Part shown: positions 1 through 6,561 of the stretch, piece by piece
Position numbering within the stretch: the first letter of the stretch is position 1
How the letters are laid out: every line of letters starts with the position of its first letter
NCBI GenBank assembly: GCA_013697465.1
Contig: JACCWU010000195.1
Coordinates: 1-11,821 of the forward strand
DNA length: 11,821 bases
Reading direction: 5' to 3'
DNA from: Actinomycetota bacterium
GTDB taxonomy: Bacteria; Actinomycetota; Thermoleophilia; Gaiellales; Gaiellaceae
Notes under the pieces: generated by a model
The model's database searches: none
What the model was told of the DNA's origin: nothing
Seen by the model: the letters and a program-made list of their open reading frames with translations, nothing else
Program-made: the position numbers and the translations under genes

Positions 1-1
1 C

Positions 2-2602
2 TCCTGGCCGGACGGTATCGAGGTCCGTGTGCGGATGGGGCTGCACACCGGTGAGCCGCGTCCGACCGGAGAGCGATACGTGGGCTTCGGCGTGCACCGC
101 GCGGCGCGAATCGGAGCGGTGGGCCACGGCGGTCAGATCCTGCTCTCCAACGCGACGCGGGAGCTGGTGGAGGACGAGCTTCCACCCGACGCGCACGTCC
201 GCGAGCTCGGGACGTTCGCGCTCAAAGACGTCGATCGGCCCGAGCGGCTCTTCCAGCTCGAGATCGAAGGTGCTCCGAGCACGTTTCCACCGCTTCGGGC
301 GCAACGAGTCGCGCGACCCCGCAGCGTGCCGCGTCGGCCTCTCGTCCTCGGTCTCCTCGCGCTCGCTGTGGCGGCGGCGGTTGGCTCGACGTTCGCCTTC
401 GCCCTGGACGGATCGGACGGCGCTCCGTCCGGCGTGGCCGAGTCGGGCGGACAGATTCTCGCGGTCGACGCCACGAATGGGACGGTCTCACGTCGGATCT
501 CGGCCGGTCGGACGCCGACCGCGATCGCTGCGGCCGAAGGCTCCGTGTGGGTCGTCGATGCAGATGCGCGCACCCTGATCCTCTTCGACGAAGCCTCCAG
601 CGCCGTCGAGACGCTTTCCACGGGTGCGACGCCGACGGACGTCGTCGCGCGTCCCGGCGCGGTTTGGGTCGGGAACGGCGAACGGATCGAAGGATCTCAG
701 TTCATCGGCCCGGTTGCGACGGCAGTCGTCCGGCTCGATCCTGCGACCCGGACGGAGAGAGCGCACGTCAGGCTTCCCGCGAAGGTCGGCGACCTGTCGA
801 ACCTGCTCGAGAATCACCTCGCGGTCGCCGACGGCTCGCTCTGGGCGGTCACGCCCAACTACTCGGTCGTCCGTATCGACGGCGCGTCGGGAGCGATCAC
901 GGCGACGAGCAAGGCGGTTCGGGCGATCGCTGTCGCTGCAGGCGGCGGAGGCGTATGGGTTCTCGGAGCGGACGGCGATGTCGTTCGGCTACACGAGCGA
1001 ACCGCGCGCGTCGTCGCGCGGGTGAAGATTCCGGCCTCCGTCATCTCGATCTCGGTGGGAGACGATGCCGCCTGGGTCACCTCGGGCGATGGGAAGCTGT
1101 GGCGCATTGCCACGGGGCCATCTCCCAACGTGGGGTCGATCGATCTCGCCCTGGGTATTGCGGATCTAGCGGTCGGCGCCGGCGCTGTCTGGGTCCTCAA
1201 TCCTCTCGCGGGCACGCTCACGCAGGTCGATCTCGACACCGTGACCGTGTCGGGCACGATCGAGCTCGAGGGAATTCCACGCTCCGTGGCAGTGGACGGA
1301 GACACCGTTTGGGTCGCCGTAGTCGCAGGTCTCGGTGCCGCCGTAACGGAGGAGGTTTCGGGGATCACCTCTCTCCCCGCCACGGTCTGCGAGCCGGTCC
1401 TGGCCGGGGGCGGAGAGAAGGCGGACATGCTCGTGGTGTCGGATCTCCCTCTGCAAGGCGGCGTTCAGGTCATGACGACCCAGATGGCACAGGCCATCGC
1501 ATTCGTCATGCGCGAGCGCAACTTTCGTGCCGGCCGGTTCCGGTTTGCGTACCAGTCCTGCGACGACTCGATCGCGAGCACCGGGCTGTACGACGATGCG
1601 AAATGTGAGGCCAACGCACGCGAGTACGCGCGAAACGAAGACGTCATCGGCGTCATCGGTCCGTTCAACTCCGGCTGCGCGATTGCTGCGCTTCCGACGC
1701 TGAACCGTGCCCCCAACGGGCCGCTGGCGATGGTTTCCCCCCTCAACTCGTTCGTCGGCGTGACTCGAGGTGGTCCAGGCATCGATCCCACGCTTCCGGC
1801 GTCTCTCTATCCGACGGGCCGCCGCAACTACGTTCGCGTCTACCCGACAGACGACCTCCAAGGCGCCGCGCTTGCGCTCTTCGCCCGTGAGCGTGGTCGG
1901 AAGCGCGTGTTCGTGCTCGACGACGGCGACGTGAACTACGGCGGCCTGATGGCAACCGGCTTCGCGACATCGGCGCGCAGGCTCGGCCTCGAGGTCGTCG
2001 GCCGTGACAGCTGGGACCCGCAGGCGGGGAGCTACGCGAACATCGCGGCGCGGGTGGCGCAGTCCGGCGCGACGGCCGTCTTCGTCGGCGGATTGATCGA
2101 CTCCAACGCTGCCCGGGTCGTTCGAGACCTCCGCGATCGCCTCCGCCGGACGGTCGACATCATGGGCCCTGACGGTCTCCAGCCGCTCCTGCTCGTGGAG
2201 CAAGCCGGCAGGGCCGCTCTCGGTACGTACGTAGCCCTGGGCGGGGTCGTGACCGAGCGGCTGCCGCGTGCCGGTACCCGATTTGTCGAGCGGTTCGCGC
2301 AGACGCAAGGGGGAGCCGAGATCGAGCCGTCTTCCGTGTACGCGGCCCAGGCGACCGAGGTGCTCCTGGACGCGATCGCCCGCTCGGATGGATCACGCGC
2401 CTCCGTCGTCCAGGAACTCTTCCGATCGCAGGTCAGGGGAGGACTGCTGGGCTCGTTCGGTTTCGACGTGAACGGAGACATCACCGAGAGCCCCGTCACC
2501 ATCCTTCGCGTAGACAGCGGGCGCGGGTCACAGGCCATCCAGAGCGTCGAGGGAGCAACCGTCGCACGCGTCGTGCGTCCACGGGCGGGCCTGGTGCGCT
2601 GA
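2..2602 (+). CDS. Class III nucleotide cyclase C-terminus fused to TM helix, beta-propeller and Leu/Ile/Val-type binding domain (5' partial)
   Basis: The frame is open from base 2, so the true start is upstream of the window. Residues are counted here from the GTG at base 29. Residues 1-80 match the end of a class III adenylate/guanylate cyclase catalytic domain (GLHTGEP at 4-10, HRAARI at 23-28, GGQILLS at 34-40). The usual transition-state Asn is His23, while Arg27 is kept. Residues 104-126 form one hydrophobic membrane span. Residues 141-440 carry seven repeats with a (V/L/A)W(V/A) signature at about 173, 212, 271, 309, 348, 387 and 427, which predicts a seven-bladed beta-propeller. Residues 466 to about 840 resemble the type 1 periplasmic binding fold of branched-chain amino acid ABC systems (VIGVIGPFNSGC, PLAMVSPLNS). 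The inferred topology is cytoplasmic cyclase and extracellular propeller plus binding domain, so ligand-sensing cyclic nucleotide signalling is likely. The ligand is unknown. No ABC permease or ATPase is adjacent. A weak 5-bp hairpin (2615-2630) follows the stop. Confidence 0.85.
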   Translation, partial: SWPDGIEVRVRMGLHTGEPRPTGERYVGFGVHRAARIGAVGHGGQILLSNATRELVEDELPPDAHVRELGTFALKDVDRPERLFQLEIEGAPSTFPPLRAQRVARPRSVPRRPLVLGLLALAVAAAVGSTFAFALDGSDGAPSGVAESGGQILAVDATNGTVSRRISAGRTPTAIAAAEGSVWVVDADARTLILFDEASSAVETLSTGATPTDVVARPGAVWVGNGERIEGSQFIGPVATAVVRLDPATRTERAHVRLPAKVGDLSNLLENHLAVADGSLWAVTPNYSVVRIDGASGAITATSKAVRAIAVAAGGGGVWVLGADGDVVRLHERTARVVARVKIPASVISISVGDDAAWVTSGDGKLWRIATGPSPNVGSIDLALGIADLAVGAGAVWVLNPLAGTLTQVDLDTVTVSGTIELEGIPRSVAVDGDTVWVAVVAGLGAAVTEEVSGITSLPATVCEPVLAGGGEKADMLVVSDLPLQGGVQVMTTQMAQAIAFVMRERNFRAGRFRFAYQSCDDSIASTGLYDDAKCEANAREYARNEDVIGVIGPFNSGCAIAALPTLNRAPNGPLAMVSPLNSFVGVTRGGPGIDPTLPASLYPTGRRNYVRVYPTDDLQGAALALFARERGRKRVFVLDDGDVNYGGLMATGFATSARRLGLEVVGRDSWDPQAGSYANIAARVAQSGATAVFVGGLIDSNAARVVRDLRDRLRRTVDIMGPDGLQPLLLVEQAGRAALGTYVALGGVVTERLPRAGTRFVERFAQTQGGAEIEPSSVYAAQATEVLLDAIARSDGSRASVVQELFRSQVRGGLLGSFGFDVNGDITESPVTILRVDSGRGSQAIQSVEGATVARVVRPRAGLVR

Positions 2603-2715
2603 CACCCCGCAGTAAGGACTCTGGCGTCCTCGATCCGCGCTACCTCAGGCGCGCTCTCATCGCGGTCAGCTGTACCCGAGTGGCTCGCGGTCGGAGGTGC
2701 ATTCGTCTGGGCGAC

Positions 2716-2721
2716 TAGACT
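2716..2721 (+). promoter_or_regulatory. Candidate -10 element for leaderless lysS
   Basis: TAGACT fits the actinobacterial TANNNT -10 pattern and ends 8 bases before the GTG at 2730, so transcription would begin at or next to the start codon. I see no convincing -35 box. No Shine-Dalgarno sequence lies at a usable distance from 2730. Confidence 0.45.
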
Positions 2722-2729
2722 CGCGACCC

Positions 2730-4088
2730 GTGGCAGCCCCGAAGCGCTTTCCCGAGCGAGACGAGATCGCAGCGGTTCGCGCTACGACCGAGTCCCTCGA
2801 CGCCGGGAGCGAGCTTGATGACACGCGGCGGCTGGCCGGCCGCGTGATGGCTCGTCGGGAGATGGGGAAGCTCGTCTTCCTCGACCTCGTCGACCGCTCC
2901 GGGCGCATCCAGCTCATGTGCGACACCGGTCGGACCGGTGACGTGGACGTCCACCTCGGCGACGTGGTCGGCGTCTCCGGGAAGCCCGCAAAGTCACGCC
3001 GCGGCGAGCCGTCGCTCGCGGTCGACGAGCTCGAGCTCCTCTCGCGCAACCGGAGCTCGCTCCCGGACACGTTCCACGGGCTCACCGACGTCGAGACGCG
3101 ATACCGCAAGCGCTATCTCGACCTGCTCACGAACGAGGAGACCCGCGATGTCTTTCTCCTTCGAGCACGCATCGTCTCCGCGGTTCGCCGCTACCTCGAC
3201 AGCGAAGGCTTCGTCGAGGTCGAGACGCCGATCCTCCAGCCTCGCTACGGCGGAGCTTTCGCGTTGCCGTTCGTCACCCGCTCGAGCGAGCTCGATACCG
3301 ACCTCTATCTGCGCATCGCGACGGAGCTCTATCTCAAGCGCCTGATCGTCGGCGGGCTCGAGCGCGTGTACGAGATCGGGAAGGACTTCCGCAACGAGAG
3401 CGTCTCCTACAAGCACCAGCCCGAGTTCACGATGCTCGAGTGGTACGAGGCCTACGCCGACTACCTCGACACGATGGAGCGGATCGAACGGCTCGTGGAG
3501 CAGGTCGCGAACGAGGCTCTCGGGACGACGCGCGTGACGTTCAGGGGGAACGAGATCGAGCTGAAGGCCCCGTGGAAGCGGATCCGCTTCATCGACGCGC
3601 TCGAGAAGCTCGAGCTTTGGACGCGCGACGCGGGCGAGCTGCGCGCCTGGCTCGAGGAGCGAGGCGTCGATACGGGTGCCGACAAGGACTGGCCCCAGCT
3701 CGTCGACCACGCGTTCAGCCACTTCGTGGAGCCGACTCTCGTCCAGCCGACGATCGTCCACGACTACCCGGTTGAGCTCTCGCCGTTCGCGCGCTCGACG
3801 AATGACGACCCCTCGCTCACCGAGCGCTTCGAGTACTTCGCCGGGGGAATGGAGCTCGGAAACGCGTTCACCGAGATCAACGACGCCGAGGAGCAGCGCC
3901 AACGATTCGACCAGCAGTCGGAGCACGTCCTCGGTGAGCGCGGCGACCCCGACTACGTCGAAGCACTGTCGTACGGGATGCCACCGACGGGTGGTCTCGG
4001 GCTCGGCATCGACCGGCTGACGATGCTCCTCTCGGGCCGCGAGACGATCCGCGACGTGATCCTGTTCCCCGCCCTGCGGCAAGGTTAG
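2730..4088 (+). CDS. lysS: Lysyl-tRNA synthetase, class II
   Basis: This enzyme charges tRNA-Lys with lysine using ATP, in the cytoplasm. From the GTG at 2730 it has 452 residues, slightly shorter than the roughly 500 usual for the family. The N-terminal OB-fold anticodon-binding domain covers about 35-105 (GRVMARREMGKLVFLDL). Class II motif 1 lies near 151-171 (GFVEVETPIL). Motif 2 is at 217-240 (KDFRNESV, then KHQPEFTMLEW). Motif 3 is at 420-436 (GGLGLGIDRLTMLLSG). LysRS hallmarks DLYLRIATELYLKRL (191-205) and MELGNAFTEIND (374-385) are present. They differ slightly from the common APELYLKRL, HNPEFT and ELANAYSELND forms. An in-frame GTG at 2697 would add 11 residues, but it overlaps the only GGAGG and has no ribosome site, so 2730 with the -10 box just upstream is preferred. 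The gene ends 2 bases before the convergent gene at 4091, with no terminator between them. Confidence 0.95.
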   Translation: MAAPKRFPERDEIAAVRATTESLDAGSELDDTRRLAGRVMARREMGKLVFLDLVDRSGRIQLMCDTGRTGDVDVHLGDVVGVSGKPAKSRRGEPSLAVDELELLSRNRSSLPDTFHGLTDVETRYRKRYLDLLTNEETRDVFLLRARIVSAVRRYLDSEGFVEVETPILQPRYGGAFALPFVTRSSELDTDLYLRIATELYLKRLIVGGLERVYEIGKDFRNESVSYKHQPEFTMLEWYEAYADYLDTMERIERLVEQVANEALGTTRVTFRGNEIELKAPWKRIRFIDALEKLELWTRDAGELRAWLEERGVDTGADKDWPQLVDHAFSHFVEPTLVQPTIVHDYPVELSPFARSTNDDPSLTERFEYFAGGMELGNAFTEINDAEEQRQRFDQQSEHVLGERGDPDYVEALSYGMPPTGGLGLGIDRLTMLLSGRETIRDVILFPALRQG

Positions 4089-4090
4089 TA

Positions 4091-5296
4091 CTACGGAACG
4101 GCGGCGGTGGGCGCGGAGATCGCGCCTCCGGAGCCCACCGAGCTCGTCGCGATGACGAGAACGCGCAGAGTCGAGCGCGAGTCGCCGGCCGCGACGGTGT
4201 AGGTGGCTGCTGTGGCGCCCGCGAGGTCGAGGCAGGCGCCTCCCGAGGCGTCGCAGCGACGCCACTGATACGCGAACGCCGTCGGAGCTCCCGCCCACGT
4301 GCCGGTATCCGCGGTCAGCGTCCCGCCCACGGCCGGCGTTCCGGAAATCACGGGGAGCACGGTGCTCGTCGGCGAGCCTGACGGGCCTGCGACGACGGCC
4401 GTGGGAGCCGAGCTCGAGGTGGCGCTGCCGAGAAGGTTCGTTCCGGTGACGGTGACCCGGACCGTCGACGCGAGATCCCCCGTGGCGAGGGTGTAGCTCG
4501 TGCCCGTCGCTCCGGAAATCGCGACGCATCCCGCTCCGGCGGTGTCGCAGCGCTCCCACTGATACGTGAACGCCAGCTGGTCGCCGGTCCACGTCCCGCG
4601 GCTTACGGAGAGAGCCTGTCCCGGCTGGGCGACTCCGGTGAGCGCGGGCGCGAGTGTGTTGACCGGAGCGAGCCCGGCTCGAATCCGGGCCACTGCAACT
4701 CGTGCGAGACGGTCGGTGTCGGCCGGGAACACCTTGCCGCCCGGCATGCCGAAGAGACCGATGCCGACGAGTACACGGTCGAAACGCAGGAATGCGAGCT
4801 CGAAGGGGAACCACAATCCGCTCACCCTCAGACGCAGCGGGACGACCAGGGTGCCGTGCCCGATCTTGGGGCGGCGGATCTTTCCTACGCGGATGTCTTT
4901 CGAGTCGATGCCTTCCTCGGCGAAGATGGCCCTGAACAGGCTCACGCCCTGCTTCCCGCGGAGGAGCGCGGCCAGGAGAGCGAACTCCTGCTGCGCAGCC
5001 GCGGGCGTCCGAACGACGTCGAGGCTTTCGTATGCGCCGATCAGACGCGTCCGCCCGAGCCGTCCGCCCCGAACCTCGAACTCGCGCTCGTACGAAGCTA
5101 CGAAGTCCGGGTCGCGCTTATATCCCTGGCTGTCGACCCGGGTGCCTGCCGGGAAGTCGGACACGGCGAGCGACATGGCGGCGAGGTCGGGAGAGCCGGG
5201 CGGCCTGGAGGCGTTCGGCGCTGCGCCCGCCGCCGAAGCGACCACGGACGCCACGACCAAGGCGATCAAGAGTGCGGTGCGTCCTCGAACGGTCAC
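4091..5296 (-). CDS. Secreted protein with two C-terminal Ig-like repeats
   Basis: A 401-residue exported protein of unknown function. The GTG start gives a clear signal peptide (VTVRGRT, then a hydrophobic core at about 8-20, with Ala-rich cleavage near 24-26). Residues 37-213 form a domain I do not recognise (SDFPAGTRVDSQGYKRDPDF at about 46-65, then a beta-rich stretch near 149-190). Residues about 213-303 and 312-399 are two related Ig-like/bacterial surface repeats. Each has GTW(T/A)G, YQW(E/R)RCD, a second Cys seven residues after the first (C250/C257 and C348/C355), GAT..(S/T)YT(L/V)A.GD and a final SAPTA. The Cys pairs suggest a small disulphide loop, consistent with export. An extracellular or wall-associated role, perhaps adhesive, is inferred only. 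The reading frame stays open 63 codons further upstream, but the signal peptide and promoter favour 5296. The protein ends at its second repeat, with no sorting signal or membrane anchor. Confidence 0.85.
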   Translation of the reverse strand: MTVRGRTALLIALVVASVVASAAGAAPNASRPPGSPDLAAMSLAVSDFPAGTRVDSQGYKRDPDFVASYEREFEVRGGRLGRTRLIGAYESLDVVRTPAAAQQEFALLAALLRGKQGVSLFRAIFAEEGIDSKDIRVGKIRRPKIGHGTLVVPLRLRVSGLWFPFELAFLRFDRVLVGIGLFGMPGGKVFPADTDRLARVAVARIRAGLAPVNTLAPALTGVAQPGQALSVSRGTWTGDQLAFTYQWERCDTAGAGCVAISGATGTSYTLATGDLASTVRVTVTGTNLLGSATSSSAPTAVVAGPSGSPTSTVLPVISGTPAVGGTLTADTGTWAGAPTAFAYQWRRCDASGGACLDLAGATAATYTVAAGDSRSTLRVLVIATSSVGSGGAISAPTAAVP

Positions 5297-5303
5297 CGCG
5301 CTG

Positions 5304-5332
5304 AGTATCTGCGCCTCTTCGTCGACCGTCAA
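5304..5332 (-). promoter_or_regulatory. Sigma-70-type promoter for a leaderless secreted-protein gene
   Basis: On the minus strand, TTGACG (5332-5327) is followed by exactly 17 bases and then GATACT (5309-5304). The GTG start comes 7 bases after the -10 box. The predicted transcript therefore begins at or next to the start codon. This is the best-formed promoter in the window. It lies in the 61-base gap behind the epimerase gene, so the secreted-protein gene has its own promoter. Confidence 0.65.
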
Positions 5333-5357
5333 CGGTTCGGCTCGAGCCGCCTGGGCA

Positions 5358-6389
5358 CTATGTGGCCGCGACCGGCTTCCAACTGAGCTTCGCCCCGTCC
5401 GAGCCCTCGTGATCGGCTGTGATGGGAACGTTCTCCTCCGGATGCGCGTCACGGTGCTCTCGAAACCACGCAACCGCGCGCGCAATCCCTTCGTCGAGCG
5501 GCACCTGCGGGTCGTATCCGAGGAGCTCGCGGGCCTTCGAGAGATCCGCGACGTAGTGCGTCACCTCGCCGAGCAGCGAGGGTGCCATGGTCATTCGAGG
5601 CTCGACGCCGAGCTCCGCAGCGACCCTTTCGGCGCAATGGACGAGGGTGTTGCCCTGCCCGTAGGCGAGATTGATCGTGTGGTTGACGACCCGGCCTTCG
5701 GCGAGCGCTTCGATGCCTCGCACGATGCCCTCCACGCAGTCGTCGACGTACGTGAAGTCCAACGTCTTGTCGCTCCCGCCGTAGACGGTGATCGGCTCGC
5801 CGCGAAGCATCGAGTGGATGAAGAGCGGGATAACCCGGACCATCCGGTTCAGGTCGTTGTCGAAGCGCCCGTACACGTTCGAGAAGCGGAAGACGAGGTA
5901 CGGAAGCCCGTAGCAGCGGGCGTAGGAGTAGATGAACGCCTCACCGGCGATCTTGGACGCCGAGTAGGTGCTCTCCGCGAACGCGAAATCGGCAACTTGC
6001 TCGTCGTACGCCTCGAACCGGTGCACGTCGCCGTACACCTCGCGGCTCGACGAGAACACGATCGGGATGTGCCGTTGCCGGGCGTACTCGAGGACGTTGA
6101 AGGTCATCACCGCGTTCTCGAGAGCCCGGTGCGGCTGCCGTACGAGCTGGTGAACCTTCGCGTGGGCGGCGAGATGAACCACGACGTCGGCTTCGGGGTA
6201 CTCCACGCCGTTGATCCCGCCCGGAAACGGTGCATAGTGTCCGGCGAGATCTTGGAGCAGGTAGCGGAACTCGTCAGTCCACGTGTTCTGGCGCTTGTCG
6301 ACGCCGAAGACCTCGTGACCGTCCTCGTGCAACCGCAGTCCCAGATTGGTCCCGATCTGACCCGACGATCCGGTCAGCAGGATCTTCAT
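5358..6389 (-). CDS. NAD(P)-dependent sugar-nucleotide epimerase/dehydratase (extended SDR family)
   Basis: A 343-residue cytosolic enzyme starting MKILLTGSSGQIG, with the Rossmann dinucleotide-binding glycines at 7, 10 and 13. Further family marks are DVVVHLAA (68-75), the Ser cluster before REVYG (113-115), the catalytic Tyr-x-x-x-Lys at Y142/K146 (YSASK), RFSNVYG (168-174) and DFTYVDDCVEGI (211-222). These are typical of UDP-glucose 4-epimerases, dTDP-glucose 4,6-dehydratases and related NDP-sugar enzymes. The likely job is making an activated sugar for cell-surface glycans. The exact substrate cannot be read from the sequence, and no glycosyltransferase or partner sugar gene is nearby. 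The ATG at 6389 is chosen because the Rossmann strand begins there. Sequence upstream in the same frame is Arg-rich shadow and overlaps clpC. The gene is divergent from clpC. Confidence 0.93.
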   Translation of the reverse strand: MKILLTGSSGQIGTNLGLRLHEDGHEVFGVDKRQNTWTDEFRYLLQDLAGHYAPFPGGINGVEYPEADVVVHLAAHAKVHQLVRQPHRALENAVMTFNVLEYARQRHIPIVFSSSREVYGDVHRFEAYDEQVADFAFAESTYSASKIAGEAFIYSYARCYGLPYLVFRFSNVYGRFDNDLNRMVRVIPLFIHSMLRGEPITVYGGSDKTLDFTYVDDCVEGIVRGIEALAEGRVVNHTINLAYGQGNTLVHCAERVAAELGVEPRMTMAPSLLGEVTHYVADLSKARELLGYDPQVPLDEGIARAVAWFREHRDAHPEENVPITADHEGSDGAKLSWKPVAAT

Positions 6390-6415
6390 GCAGCACGTCC
6401 GCCCACAGCGCGAGA

Positions 6416-6421
6416 AGGGTA
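6416..6421 (-). promoter_or_regulatory. Possible -10 element for the epimerase gene
   Basis: TACCCT on the minus strand lies 26 bases upstream of the epimerase ATG. It fits TANNNT, but I see no -35 box at the right spacing, and only a weak GGGCGGA-like ribosome site follows it. Confidence 0.25.
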
Positions 6422-6475
6422 CCGGCCTCGGCGGGCGAACCCACCGGCGACGTCGCTGTGACGAGACCCGTCGGC

Positions 6476-6481
6476 TACGAT
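6476..6481 (+). promoter_or_regulatory. Possible -10 element for clpC
   Basis: TACGAT matches the TANNNT -10 consensus and would give a 5' leader of about 70-75 bases before the TTG start. No clear TTGACN box is visible 16-18 bases upstream. I found no exact CtsR or ClgR palindrome here by eye. Confidence 0.35.
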
Positions 6482-6543
6482 CAGACCTGCACCTTCGACC
6501 CGGAGTGCGGCAAACCCGTCGGCCTCCGGAAGCGAATAAGCGG

Positions 6544-6552
6544 AAAGGAGGG
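6544..6552 (+). promoter_or_regulatory. Strong Shine-Dalgarno site of clpC
   Basis: AAAGGAGGG complements the 16S rRNA tail across eight bases (AAAGGAGG, 6544-6551) and stands 10 bases before the TTG at 6562. It decides the start of clpC. The frame is open as far as 6388, but the extra 58 codons are Arg-rich and unlike any Clp protein. Confidence 0.8.
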
Positions 6553-6561
6553 TCGAAGGCG

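Noticed and set aside
2615..2630. 5-bp hairpin (AGGAC/GTCCT) after the cyclase fusion gene as a terminator
   Set aside because: The stem is too short and has no T-run; it could easily occur by chance.
2667..2725. tRNA-like stretch CCCGAGTGGCT with a possible D-stem (CCGA...TCGG), recalling tRNA-Ser
   Set aside because: No matching anticodon stem, T-arm or acceptor pairing follows, and the region runs directly into the lysS start.
2994..4814. 606-codon minus-strand frame over lysS and the Ig-repeat gene
   Set aside because: It overlaps two genes with strong family evidence and is Arg/Leu/Glu-rich low-complexity shadow.
4566..6461. 631-codon plus-strand open frame across the two minus-strand genes
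   Set aside because: It is antisense to the Ig-repeat protein and the epimerase, both with clear domains. Composition is Arg/Val-rich and shows no domain, as expected for a shadow frame in high-GC DNA.
6388..6561. N-terminal extension of the clpC reading frame by 58 codons
   Set aside because: The Arg-rich extension is unlike Clp proteins, while TTG at 6562 has a perfect ribosome site and gives the canonical FERFTERA start.
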